Shown here: one piece after another, positions 27,401-35,427 of the stretch
Position numbering within the stretch: the first letter of the stretch is position 1
Layout: the number at the start of each line of letters is the position of its first letter
Source: Paenibacillus sp.
Lineage (GTDB): Bacteria > Bacillota > Bacilli > Paenibacillales > YIM-B00363
NCBI RefSeq assembly: GCF_035645195.1
Contig: NZ_DASQNA010000030.1
Coordinates: 186,001 to 250,000, forward strand
Length of the DNA: 64,000 bases
Reading direction: 5' to 3'
The notes under the pieces: generated by a model
Database searches by the model: none
What the model saw: the letters and a program-made list of their open reading frames with translations, nothing else
Told to the model about the DNA's origin: nothing
Translations under genes and position numbers: made by a program

Positions 27401-28375
27401 ATGAGCGCCGAAGTGAACATTTTGAACGATCAACTGTTGTCCGACAACTGGTACGTCCTGCGGAAGGTGACGTTCCAGCTGCGCAATCGCCAAGGGGAGT
27501 GGGAGACGCAGGCGCGGGAGGTGTACGACCGCGGCAACGGAGCCGTCATCCTGCTCGTCAACAAGGAGAAAGGGACGGTCGTGCTGACGCGGCAGTTCCG
27601 GATGCCGACGTATGTGAACGGCAACGAATCCGGCTATTTGATCGAAGCGTGCGCCGGACTGCTGGACGGGAAAGAGCCGGACGCCGCGATCGTCAAGGAA
27701 ACCGAGGAGGAGACAGGCTACCGGCTATCGCAGGCGCGCAAAATCGGGGAAGCGTACATGTCGCCGGGCTCGGTCACGGAGATATTGCATTTCTACATGG
27801 CGGAGTACGACGAGTCGATGCGCATCGGCGACGGCGGCGGGCTGCGGGAGGAGCAGGAACAGATCGAGGTGCTCGAGCTCGAGTATCTCGAGGCGCTGAA
27901 CATGATCGACCGAGGCGGCATCAAGGACGCGAAAACGATCATGCTGCTGCGCCACCCCGAGGTCGAACGCTATTTCGCGCCGCGGCGGCCGCTGCATATT
28001 CTGATCGCCGGCCCGTACCGATCCGGCACCGGCGACGATCCGCGCCTCATCGAACGCAACATGGAGCGGATGAACGCGGCCGCTTGGCAGGTGTATCGAT
28101 CGGGCCATCTCCCCGTCCTCGGCGAATGGTATGCGCTGCCGCTGCTTAAGGAAGCAGGCTCGAAGGAAATCGGGGACGAAGTGTTCCAAAGCTTGTTCCA
28201 CCCGTCCTCGATCCGGCTGCTGGCGCACTGCGACGCGGTGCTGCGCATCGGCGGCGCGTCCGAGGGCGCGGACGAAATGGTGCGCATCGCGCGCGGCATG
28301 GGGAAGCCGGTGTATGCCGCGTTCGAAGACATTCCCGCCGCCGCGGGGGATGGATCGGAAACACTCCGGGCATAG
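27401..28375 (+). CDS. Nudix hydrolase (NudK-like) fused to a DUF4406-type domain
   Basis: 324 residues. Residues 1-190 resemble GDP-mannose pyrophosphatase NudK: VILLVNKEKGTVVLTRQFRM, then GNESGYLIEACAG and a Nudix box in GLLDGKEPDAAIVKETEEE (Lys replaces the usual Arg). Residues about 196-315 start HILIAGPYRSGTGDDPRL and run through SGHLPVLGEWYALPLL and CDAVLRIGGASEGADEMVRI, the pattern of DUF4406/nucleoside 2-deoxyribosyltransferase-like Rossmann domains. The reader sees one continuous frame with no stop. Function of the second half is inferred as nucleotide or sugar-nucleotide salvage. Confidence 0.87.
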   Translation: MSAEVNILNDQLLSDNWYVLRKVTFQLRNRQGEWETQAREVYDRGNGAVILLVNKEKGTVVLTRQFRMPTYVNGNESGYLIEACAGLLDGKEPDAAIVKETEEETGYRLSQARKIGEAYMSPGSVTEILHFYMAEYDESMRIGDGGGLREEQEQIEVLELEYLEALNMIDRGGIKDAKTIMLLRHPEVERYFAPRRPLHILIAGPYRSGTGDDPRLIERNMERMNAAAWQVYRSGHLPVLGEWYALPLLKEAGSKEIGDEVFQSLFHPSSIRLLAHCDAVLRIGGASEGADEMVRIARGMGKPVYAAFEDIPAAAGDGSETLRA

Positions 28376-28391
28376 CCCGGGGTTTTTTTTG
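28364..28391 (+). terminator. Terminator after the Nudix fusion gene
   Basis: CCGGGC-ATA-GCCCGG stem followed by eight T. Confidence 0.88.
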
Positions 28392-28403
28392 TCCAAAAAA
28401 ACA

Positions 28404-28495
28404 GTTATATAACAAAAAATATTTTTAAAAACAGTATTGCAACAGTGGTAAGACAGTTATATAATGTCAGACATAAGGAACAACTGTTATATAAC
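28404..28495 (+). promoter_or_regulatory. aceA operon promoter with three GTTATATAAY elements
   Basis: Sigma-A promoter TTGCAA (28437-28442), 17-bp spacer, TATAAT (28460-28465). Elements GTTATATAAC (28404-28413), GTTATATAAT (28456-28465, covering the -10) and GTTATATAAC (28486-28495, within the 12-bp perfect palindrome TGTTATATAACA) have centres 52 and 30 bp apart, close to whole helical turns. Read on the minus strand, the third fits the CcpN consensus I recall (TRTGHYATAYW) at 10 of 11 positions. Confidence 0.7.
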
Positions 28496-28515
28496 ATGAA
28501 AGGGGGCGAATCAAC

Positions 28516-28695
28516 ATGGATTGTCCGATCTGCATGGGGACGGGGGAGCTCGAAGGCGAAGACGGCGGCTTCGGACTTCGCCTGTTCGCCGGCGCCGCGG
28601 AGCCGGCCGGCGACGACCGCCGCGGCGTTCCCACGGCGTTGTGCTTTCGCTGCGGGGGCAGCGGGTATTTGGAGCAAATAGACGAGAACGGGTAA
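28516..28695 (+). CDS. Small CxxC-x36-CxxC zinc-ribbon-like protein
   Basis: 59 residues. [10 protein letters not shown] at the start and [10 protein letters not shown] near the end are two DnaJ-type CxxCxGxG knuckles, expected to bind one zinc ion. AGGGGG lies before the ATG and the stop is 23 bp ahead of aceA, so it is the first gene of the aceA transcript. It is hidden in another frame by the longer reading frame of aceA. No function is known to me; co-transcription suggests a link to isocitrate lyase or to its regulation. Confidence 0.75.
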   Translation: MDCPICMGTGELEGEDGGFGLRLFAGAAEPAGDDRRGVPTALCFRCGGSGYLEQIDENG

Positions 28696-28718
28696 ACAAA
28701 AGAAGGGAGAGGGAAATC

Positions 28719-29999
28719 ATGATCGATCGGAAACTGCAAGCGAAAGAGCTGGAACGGAAATGGCGCACGCCGCGCTTCGAGGGCGTCGCGCGGCCTTACT
28801 CTGCGGAGGACGTCGTGAGGCTGCGCGGATCCGTCGTCGTCGAGCACACGCTCGCGAAGCGGGGCGCCGACAAACTGTGGTCGCTGCTGCAGAGCGAGCC
28901 TTACGTGCACGCGCTCGGGGCGCTGACGGGCAATCAAGCGGTGCAGCAGGCGAAGGCGGGGCTGAAGGCGATTTACCTGAGCGGCTGGCAGGTCGCCGCG
29001 GACGCGAACTTGTCGGGACATATGTATCCCGATCAGAGCTTGTACCCGGCCAACAGCGTGCCGCATGTCGTGAAGCGGATCAACCAGGCGCTGCAGCGCG
29101 CGGATCAAATTCAGCATGCGGAAGGGAAAGGGGATATCGATTTCTTCCTGCCGATCGTCGCCGACGCGGAGGCGGGCTTCGGGGGGCCGCTGAACGTGTT
29201 CGAGTTGATGAAGGCGATGATCGAAGCGGGCGCCGCCGCCGTTCACTTCGAGGACCAGCTGTCGTCCGAGAAAAAATGCGGCCATCTCGGCGGCAAGGTC
29301 CTCCTCCCGACGCAGCAGGCTGTGCGCAACTTGATCGCCGCCCGCCTCGCGGCCGACGTGATGGGCGTCGATACGATCATCATCGCGAGAACGGACGCGA
29401 ACGCGGCGCGGCTGCTCACGAGCGACATCGACGACAACGACCGCCCGTTCCTCACCGGGGAGCGATCGCCGGAAGGGTTCTACTACGTCAAAGAAGGGCT
29501 GGATCAGGCGATCTCCCGCGGGCTGGCGTACGCGCCGTACGCCGACCTCATCTGGTGCGAGACGTCCGAGCCGAACATCGAGGAAGCGCGCCGGTTCGCC
29601 GAAGCGATTCATTCCCAGTACCCGAACAAGATGCTCGCTTACAACTGCTCGCCATCCTTCAACTGGCGAAAGAAGCTGAGCGTCGATGAAATCGCCGCGT
29701 TCCAGCAGCGAATCGGGGAGATGGGCTACAAATTCCAATTCGTGACGCTCGCCGGCTTCCATGCGCTGAACTACAGCATGTTTACGCTGGCTCGGGGGTA
29801 TCGGGATCGCGGGATGGCGGCGTACTCAGAGCTGCAGCAGGCGGAGTTCGCGGCCGAGCAGGACGGGTACGAAGCAACGCGCCACCAGCGCGAGGTCGGC
29901 ACCGGTTATTTCGATGAGGTGACGCAGGTCATCTCCGGCGGCAACGCGTCGACGACGGCGCTGTCGGGCTCGACGGAAGCGGAACAGTTCGCGCATTAA
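28719..29999 (+). CDS. aceA: Isocitrate lyase
   Basis: 426 residues. The active-site signature is [18 protein letters not shown] (KKCGH). Other conserved blocks are [55 protein letters not shown] and [11 protein letters not shown]. It splits isocitrate to succinate and glyoxylate, the first step of the glyoxylate shunt needed on acetate or other C2 sources. ATG 28719 follows GGGAGAGGG; the long in-frame extension upstream overlaps the zinc-ribbon gene and is not coding. No malate synthase gene is in the window. Confidence 0.95.
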   Translation: MIDRKLQAKELERKWRTPRFEGVARPYSAEDVVRLRGSVVVEHTLAKRGADKLWSLLQSEPYVHALGALTGNQAVQQAKAGLKAIYLSGWQVAADANLSGHMYPDQSLYPANSVPHVVKRINQALQRADQIQHAEGKGDIDFFLPIVADAEAGFGGPLNVFELMKAMIEAGAAAVHFEDQLSSEKKCGHLGGKVLLPTQQAVRNLIAARLAADVMGVDTIIIARTDANAARLLTSDIDDNDRPFLTGERSPEGFYYVKEGLDQAISRGLAYAPYADLIWCETSEPNIEEARRFAEAIHSQYPNKMLAYNCSPSFNWRKKLSVDEIAAFQQRIGEMGYKFQFVTLAGFHALNYSMFTLARGYRDRGMAAYSELQQAEFAAEQDGYEATRHQREVGTGYFDEVTQVISGGNASTTALSGSTEAEQFAH

Positions 30000-30036
30000 G
30001 GGATAAGGCACCTTATGAAGAAAGGAAGCGAGAACG

Positions 30037-30222
30037 ATGCCTGCCATCGATAGAGCGAGAACAATCGAGGAACGACGCCCGGCCGCACCCGCGGCCGGAG
30101 GGTGCTTCTTGTGCGGCGGCGCGGAGGAGGCGTCCGCGGTATGCCCGAATTGCGAGGAAACCGCGGATCTGCCGCTCTCGCACTACTATTTGATGCAGTA
30201 TTACCGCTGTATTGCGGATTAA
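30037..30222 (+). CDS. Small CxxC...CxxC protein downstream of aceA
   Basis: 61 residues with CFLCGGAEEASAVCPNCEE, a compact treble-clef-like zinc motif, and a C-terminal LSHYYLMQYYRCIAD. AAAGGAAG lies upstream and the gap to aceA is 37 bp with no terminator, so it is likely co-transcribed. It differs in spacing from the CxxCxGxG protein before aceA. Function unknown. Confidence 0.65.
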   Translation: MPAIDRARTIEERRPAAPAAGGCFLCGGAEEASAVCPNCEETADLPLSHYYLMQYYRCIAD

Positions 30223-30235
30223 CAGGGCGCTTCCA

Positions 30236-30264
30236 TTTTCAATCCGGGGGAGGTGTTATATAAT
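30236..30264 (+). promoter_or_regulatory. ytoI promoter with a GTTATATAA element
   Basis: TTTTCA (30236-30241), 17 bp, TATAAT (30259-30264). GGTGTTATATA (30252-30262) fits the recalled CcpN consensus at 10 of 11 positions and covers the -10. Confidence 0.5.
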
Positions 30265-30307
30265 AGAAAGCAAGAATGAATGCTGTACGGACGAAGGGTC
30301 GGATCTT

Positions 30308-31636
30308 ATGGGCGGCGCAGATGCTTCGACGAAGCACGAACAGATCATCCAATATATCGAGGACCTCGAGGTCGGCTCGCGCATTTCCGTGCGCAAAATC
30401 GCGCAGGAGCTCGAGGTCAGCGAAGGCACGGCCTACCGCGCCATCAAAGACGCGGAAAACCGCGGCATCGTCAGCACGAAGGAGCGGGCGGGCACCGTCC
30501 GCATCGAGAAGAAGGAGCTTCTCGAGATCGACAAGCTGACGTTCGAGGACATCGTGCGCATCGTCGACGGGGAAGTGCTCGGCGGGAAAGGCGGATTGCA
30601 CAAGCCGCTGAACAAATTCGTCATCGGCGCGATGCAGCTCGAAGCGATGATTCGCTACATCGAGCCCGGGAATCTGCTGATCGTCGGCAACCGGACGAAG
30701 GCGCATTACAGCGCGCTGACGCTCGGCGCGGGCGTGCTCGTCACCGGCGGGTTCGACACGACGGACGAAGCGAAGGCGCTCGCGGACGAAACGGGCCTTC
30801 CGATTATCAAGAGCAGCTACGACACGTTCACCGTCGCGACGCTGATCAACCGCGCCATCTCCGAGAAGCTGATCAAGAAGCAGATTACGTTCGTCGGGGA
30901 TATCGTGCGCAAGGACGCCGGAGCCGCCTATTTGCGGGAAACCGACAAAGTCGACGACATGCTGCGTTTGATCGGGGAGACGAACCATAATCGGTTCCCC
31001 GTCGTCGACGGCGCGATGCGGCCGATCGGGATGATTACCGCGAAGGACATCATCGGCGCTTCCGGCTCGCACCCGCTCTCGAATTACATGACGCGGGACC
31101 CGTTCACCGTGACGGCGAAGACGTCCGTGGCGTCGGCCGGCCATATGATGGTCTGGGAATCGCTCGAGCTGCTGCCGGTCGTCGACGAGGAAGGACGGCT
31201 CTCGGGCGTCATCAGCCGCAAGGACGTGCTGCGCGCGCTGCAAAACGTGCAGCTGCAGCCGCATTACGGCGAGACGCTCGAGGACCAGATGTGGTCGGCC
31301 TTCCAGGAATTTCGCGACAGCGAGGGACGCTCGTATTTCCAAGGGACGATATCCGCCCAAATGATCGACTCGGTCGGCCTGTTGTCCGACGGCATTCTGT
31401 CGAGCCTCGTGCTGCAGGTCGCCAAACGGACGATGAAGGCGCAGCGCCGCGGCGATCTGCGCACAGACAGCACGTCGGTGTACTATTTTCAGCCGCTCGA
31501 AATCGACAGCACGGTCACGTTCGTGCCGAACGTTATCGAGTCGAGCCGACGCTTTTGCAAAATCGGGGTAGACGTCTTCAAAGACGGCGCCAAAGCGGCG
31601 CAGGCGGTCATTACCGCGCGCATGATCGAATCCTAA
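30308..31636 (+). CDS. ytoI: YtoI-type regulator: HTH, DRTGG, twin CBS and hotdog domains
   Basis: 442 residues, the length of Bacillus YtoI. Domains in order: winged helix (about 5-65, SVRKIAQELEVSEGTAYRAI), DRTGG-like domain (about 70-185, GALVTGGF-type turn VLVTGGFDTTDEAK), two CBS motifs (about 190-310, NRFPVVDGAMRPIGMIT and LELLPVVDEEGRLSGVIS), and a C-terminal hotdog fold (about 330-440). CBS pairs usually sense adenine nucleotides. Target genes are unknown. ATG 30308 has AAGGG at 9 bp. It is related in plan to CcpN, encoded 2 kb away. Confidence 0.9.
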   Translation: MGGADASTKHEQIIQYIEDLEVGSRISVRKIAQELEVSEGTAYRAIKDAENRGIVSTKERAGTVRIEKKELLEIDKLTFEDIVRIVDGEVLGGKGGLHKPLNKFVIGAMQLEAMIRYIEPGNLLIVGNRTKAHYSALTLGAGVLVTGGFDTTDEAKALADETGLPIIKSSYDTFTVATLINRAISEKLIKKQITFVGDIVRKDAGAAYLRETDKVDDMLRLIGETNHNRFPVVDGAMRPIGMITAKDIIGASGSHPLSNYMTRDPFTVTAKTSVASAGHMMVWESLELLPVVDEEGRLSGVISRKDVLRALQNVQLQPHYGETLEDQMWSAFQEFRDSEGRSYFQGTISAQMIDSVGLLSDGILSSLVLQVAKRTMKAQRRGDLRTDSTSVYYFQPLEIDSTVTFVPNVIESSRRFCKIGVDVFKDGAKAAQAVITARMIES

Positions 31637-31645
31637 CGAGGCGAA

Positions 31646-31694
31646 GAAAAAGCCTGTTCGGTTCCGGGTTTTCCGGAAGGAACAGGCTCTTGTT
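31646..31694. terminator. Bidirectional terminator between ytoI and yqfL
   Basis: AAAAAGCCTGTTC pairs with GGAACAGGCT, with an inner TTCCGG/CCGGAA; A-run on one side and CTTGTT on the other, fitting two convergent genes. Confidence 0.8.
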
Positions 31695-31697
31695 CGT

Positions 31698-32546
31698 TTA
31701 GACGGATTCGCGGCCGAGGTATGAGGCGCGTTCGTCCCGCGCGTGCAGCCGTTCGATAATGTACGCCGCCGTCTCCTCGATCGACTGATCGGTGACGTCC
31801 ATGACGGCGCAGCCGATGTCCTGCATGACCGAACGGGCGAAGGCCAGCTCTTCCTGGATGTACTCCATCGACGCGTATCGCGCGCCGGGCGGCAGGCCGA
31901 GCGTCTTCAGCCGCTCCATCCGGATGTTGAACAGCTTCTCGGGGTTCATTGTCAGCCCTACGATGAACGGCTGCTTCAAACGGTACAGCTCCGGCGGGAT
32001 CTTCGTCTCGAGCACGATCGGCAGGTTGGCGACTTTGTAGCCTTTGTGCGCGAGGAACACGCTGAGCGGCGTCTTCGACGTGCGGGAGACGCCGATCAGG
32101 ACGATCTGCGCCAGCGACAGGCCGCGGAAATCTTTCCCGTCGTCGTATTTCACCGCGAATTCGATCGCTTCGATGCGGCGGAAATACGTCTCGTCCATTT
32201 CGTACCGAAGGCCGGGCGTTTCGCGCGGCGTGCTGCCGTACGCGTCCACGATCGCCTGCATTACCGGCCCCAAAATGTCGACGGTGATGACGCCGAGCCG
32301 AATCGCCTCCTCTTTCAAGAACGCCTTCAAATCCGGCAGAACGATCGTATACGCGACGATGCCGCCCTCCGCAGCAGCCTCCTGCAAAATCTCGAAGATA
32401 TCTTCTTCCCGCCTGAGATGGCCGTACCGTTTCGTGCGGATCGCCTCGGCGCCGAATTGGCGAGCCGCCGCTTGCGCGACGGTTTCCGCCGTTTCGCCGA
32501 TGCCGTCGGAGCAAATGTAGATGATCGGAGTTTTGCGTACGTTCAT
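31698..32546 (-). CDS. yqfL: PPDK/PEP synthase regulatory protein (YqfL, DUF299)
   Basis: 282 residues starting MNVRKTPIIYICSDGIGETA. The bifunctional kinase/phosphorylase family has the P-loop-like GVSRTSKTPLSVFLAHKGYK and the IPPELYRLKQPFIVGLTMNP block, both present. Members switch pyruvate phosphate dikinase or PEP synthase activity by ADP-dependent phosphorylation. In Bacillus the orthologue follows ccpN and modulates CcpN activity (CcpR). Here it overlaps ccpN by 4 bp (ATGA), so the two are translationally coupled. Confidence 0.94.
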   Translation of the reverse strand: MNVRKTPIIYICSDGIGETAETVAQAAARQFGAEAIRTKRYGHLRREEDIFEILQEAAAEGGIVAYTIVLPDLKAFLKEEAIRLGVITVDILGPVMQAIVDAYGSTPRETPGLRYEMDETYFRRIEAIEFAVKYDDGKDFRGLSLAQIVLIGVSRTSKTPLSVFLAHKGYKVANLPIVLETKIPPELYRLKQPFIVGLTMNPEKLFNIRMERLKTLGLPPGARYASMEYIQEELAFARSVMQDIGCAVMDVTDQSIEETAAYIIERLHARDERASYLGRESV

Positions 32547-33226
32547 ATCGTCAATCCTCCTTCGGCGGCGCTTTCCGCCAACACCCTCGTCATATGCGTT
32601 TTCGTAATGCGGCCCAGCACGCGCTGCTTTCCGCCTTCGACCGGCTCGACGACCGGCAGGCTGTCCACTTGATGGTGAATCATTTTGCGGGCGGCTTCTA
32701 ATACCGTATCGTCCGGAGAAGCCGTCACGATGTTCGGGTGGCGCGTCATGACGAGATGGATCGGCATCGTTTGGGCCGAAGCGCCGGTGATCGTCACCTT
32801 CAGCAAATCTTTGCGGGAGACGATGCCCTCGAGATGCCCCTCGGCGTCCGCGACGATCAAGGTGCCGACGTTCTCGAGAAACATCGTGACGACCGCGTCG
32901 TACACCGAGGCGGCGCCCTGCACGACGACCGGAACGCCTTGAATGTCCCGCACCTTGAGATGCAGGGAAGGCGAAACCGGCCGGCCGCCGTCCTTGAACG
33001 CGCTGCCGGCGAAGTAGCCGACCTTCGGCTTCGCGTCCACGTACCCGAGCATGGCCAGGATCGCCAAGTCGGAACGGATCGTCGGCTTGCTGACGCCGAG
33101 CTTCTCCGCGATTTGGTCGCCGGTGATCGGCGCGTGTTTGGTTACGATATCGACGATTTCCAATTGCCTAGCGGTCAGTTCGATGCCGTTCACCTCCGGC
33201 GAATTCGTTTTTTTCAAACATACCAT
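32543..33226 (-). CDS. ccpN: CcpN, repressor of gluconeogenic genes (HTH plus two CBS domains)
   Basis: 227 residues. The winged helix spans about 15-75 (ELTARQLEIVDIVTKHAPIT, GVSKPTIRSDLAILAMLGYV), then two CBS motifs (about 95-220: LENVGTLIVADAEGHLEGIV and VDSLPVVEPVEGGKQRVLGR). This is the Bacillus CcpN plan and length. CcpN represses gapB and pckA during glycolytic growth and responds to ATP/ADP. Start ATG 33226 follows AGAGGAA; a longer in-frame extension upstream has no such site. It is first gene of the ccpN-yqfL operon. Confidence 0.94.
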   Translation of the reverse strand: MVCLKKTNSPEVNGIELTARQLEIVDIVTKHAPITGDQIAEKLGVSKPTIRSDLAILAMLGYVDAKPKVGYFAGSAFKDGGRPVSPSLHLKVRDIQGVPVVVQGAASVYDAVVTMFLENVGTLIVADAEGHLEGIVSRKDLLKVTITGASAQTMPIHLVMTRHPNIVTASPDDTVLEAARKMIHHQVDSLPVVEPVEGGKQRVLGRITKTHMTRVLAESAAEGGLTI

Positions 33227-33320
33227 AAATTCCTCTTTTCGTGCAGGGATCGTAAAGCGCATAAACGGGGGAACGTTCGCGCACCCTTTTCCAAAGAAAC
33301 GAAGGGAGGTTATCGTACTT

Positions 33321-34448
33321 TTGAAAAAGGTGATCGCATGGGCGCTGATGGCCGCGATGCTGGCCGTCGCGGCTCCGGCGCCGGCGCAGGCGCAAACGCC
33401 GAGCGTCTCCATTCGTCAAGTGTTCCAATCGCTGCATGCGCAGGTAACGTGGAACGATCCCGTCATTCGGGTGACGCGCGGGGCTGATGTCATCGTGTTC
33501 CGCGTCGGCTCGAATATCGCATCGAAGAACGGCACGAACATGACGCTGAGCGAGCCGATCCGACTCGCCGGCGGGGCCGCGGTCATTTCGACCGTCGACA
33601 TTTATCCCGTCGCCCAAAACTGGCGGGGGCTGCAGGACGCCAACGACCGATTGAACGTGTCGGGGACGACGCACACGATCGCCTCGGGCGAAAGCTTGTG
33701 GGCGATCTCGCGCAAATACGGAGTGACGGTCGACCAAATCCGGCATTGGAACCATTTGAAGAGCGATCTGCTGCTCGTCGGCGAACGCATTTACGTCGAG
33801 GAGCCTTATCTCCCGCATACCGTCGCCTCCGGCGATACGCTGTGGAAAATTTCTCAAGCGTACACGACGACCGTGGCGGCGATCGTTGCCCGAAACGGGC
33901 TGCAGTCGTATACGATTTATCCGGGGCAGTCGCTGAAAATTCCGGTGCCCGACGCGATGCGGGCGCAGCCGAGAGACGTCGTGCCGGAGCCGCCGGCGTA
34001 TAAGGAAGGCGTGTTTCCGTTCATTAACGGCTCGTACCAGCAGTTCGGCGACACGTGGGGAGAATCGCGAAGCTTCGGCGGCGAGCGCGCGCACGAAGGC
34101 GTAGACATTATGGCGGACGAAGGGGTGCCGCTATTTAGCGTCACGGACGGCACCATTGTCAGCTACGGCTGGCTGCAGTACGGCGGCTGGCGTCTCAGCA
34201 TCCGGGCGTCGGACGGATCGACGGCGATGTATTACGCGCATATGGCGGGTTACGCGCCGGGGATTTACAAGGGAGCCAAGGTGAAGAAAGGGCAATTGAT
34301 CGGCTACAACGGCGCCACCGGGTACGGGGAAGTCGGCACGACCGGCAAATTCGCTGCGCATCTGCACTTCGGCATGTACGATACGTCGAACGGCGGCTGG
34401 AAGGCGTTCAATCCGTACCCGTATCTCAAATGGTGGGAGCAGCGATAA
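33321..34448 (+). CDS. Secreted LysM / M23 peptidoglycan endopeptidase
   Basis: 375 residues. Signal peptide 1-28 (KKVIAWALMAAMLAVAAPAP, cleaved near AQA-QT). A copper-amine-oxidase-N-like stalk domain follows (about 30-110), then two LysM repeats (THTIASGESLWAISRKYGVT and PHTVASGDTLWKISQAYTTT). The C-terminal M23 domain has its zinc ligands in RAHEGVDIMA (HxxxD) and AAHLHFGMYD (HxH). It should cut peptide crosslinks in the wall. Start is TTG 33321 with GGGAGG 11 bp upstream. Divergent from ccpN. Confidence 0.92.
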   Translation: MKKVIAWALMAAMLAVAAPAPAQAQTPSVSIRQVFQSLHAQVTWNDPVIRVTRGADVIVFRVGSNIASKNGTNMTLSEPIRLAGGAAVISTVDIYPVAQNWRGLQDANDRLNVSGTTHTIASGESLWAISRKYGVTVDQIRHWNHLKSDLLLVGERIYVEEPYLPHTVASGDTLWKISQAYTTTVAAIVARNGLQSYTIYPGQSLKIPVPDAMRAQPRDVVPEPPAYKEGVFPFINGSYQQFGDTWGESRSFGGERAHEGVDIMADEGVPLFSVTDGTIVSYGWLQYGGWRLSIRASDGSTAMYYAHMAGYAPGIYKGAKVKKGQLIGYNGATGYGEVGTTGKFAAHLHFGMYDTSNGGWKAFNPYPYLKWWEQR

Positions 34449-34461
34449 CGAAGGCCGCACG

Positions 34462-34490
34462 AAACCGCGCGATAGGAAGCGCGGTTTTTT
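34462..34490 (+). terminator. Terminator after the M23 peptidase gene
   Basis: AACCGCGC/GCGCGGTT stem with six T. Confidence 0.85.
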
Positions 34491-34621
34491 GCGCTGGTCC
34501 GGTTCCGGCGCCGCAAGGCGGGCGGAGGCAGCGGGCGGAGGCAGGAATTCGGGCAAGCGGCGACGAAGGTGTGAGGAAACGTAATCGCGCGCGTAGCGCC
34601 GCGGAAGGAGCTGCGAAACAC

Positions 34622-35398
34622 ATGGAGCAACGTAGGACGGCATTGATTATAGGAGCCAGCGGAGGGATCGGCTTGGCGGCGGCGCTTGAATTGGCCGGCC
34701 GAGGCGTTCGCGTCGCGATCGCCGCGAGGGCGGGCGAACGGCTCGAGCGCGCGGCGTCCGTATTGCGGGACGCGCAGCCGGAAGGCTTAGCGTTCGCCGC
34801 GGACGTCGCGGACGCGGACGACCGCCGGATCTTGTTCGAACGCGTCGACGCGGAGCTGGGCCGGCTCGACATCTTGGTGAACAGCGTTCCCGGAGCGGAG
34901 CCGGCTTCGTTCCTCGAGCACGGCATTCACCATATCGAAGAAGGCATCCGCAAGAAGCTGCTTCCTTACTTGGACGCCATGAAGCTGGCGTCCGACCGGA
35001 TGAGGACGAGACGGTGGGGCCGCATCGTCAATGTCGTGGGCAACATGTGGAAGGAGCCGGACCCGCTTCGGTATAACTTCGGCATCGTCAACGCGGCGAT
35101 CGTCAACGCCTCCAAGGCGGCGGCCTTCGAGTTGGCCCCGTACGGCATCACGGTCAACGGCGTCCACCCCGGAAGCATCTTGACGGATCGGCTTCGCAGC
35201 GTATGGGCGGATGCGGCCGAACGGAGAGGGGTAACGGTCGAGACCGTGGCGCAGGGAGCGGCCGCGGGCGTTCCGGCCGGCCGAGTCGGCACCCCGGAAG
35301 AAGCGGCGGCGGTCATCGCTTTCCTCGCTTCCGAAGAAGCGGGATACGTGACAGGGCAGCAAATTTCCGTCGACGGGGGCTCGATGCGCAGTATGTAA
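34622..35398 (+). CDS. SDR-family protein lacking the catalytic Ser-Tyr-Lys
   Basis: 258 residues. The NAD(P) motif ALIIGASGGIGLAAALELAG and the structural LDILVNSVPGAE and C-terminal GYVTGQQISVDGG are normal for FabG-like SDRs. Aligned by eye on the following conserved GITVNGVHPG, the catalytic Ser, Tyr and Lys positions read Gly (VNVVGNMW), Phe and Asn (YNFGIVNAA). It therefore belongs to an atypical SDR subgroup or is not a reductase. GGAAGGAG precedes the ATG. It is a single gene, convergent with the ATP-grasp operon. Confidence 0.88.
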   Translation: MEQRRTALIIGASGGIGLAAALELAGRGVRVAIAARAGERLERAASVLRDAQPEGLAFAADVADADDRRILFERVDAELGRLDILVNSVPGAEPASFLEHGIHHIEEGIRKKLLPYLDAMKLASDRMRTRRWGRIVNVVGNMWKEPDPLRYNFGIVNAAIVNASKAAAFELAPYGITVNGVHPGSILTDRLRSVWADAAERRGVTVETVAQGAAAGVPAGRVGTPEEAAAVIAFLASEEAGYVTGQQISVDGGSMRSM

Positions 35399-35406
35399 TA
35401 GGGAGA

Positions 35407-35427
35407 GAGCAGCCCTTAAGGCTGCTC
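35407..35427. terminator. Hairpin shared by convergent genes
   Basis: GAGCAGCC-CTTAA-GGCTGCTC perfect stem between the SDR and the ATP-grasp gene, overlapping the last codons of the latter. No clear T-run on either side. Confidence 0.45.
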
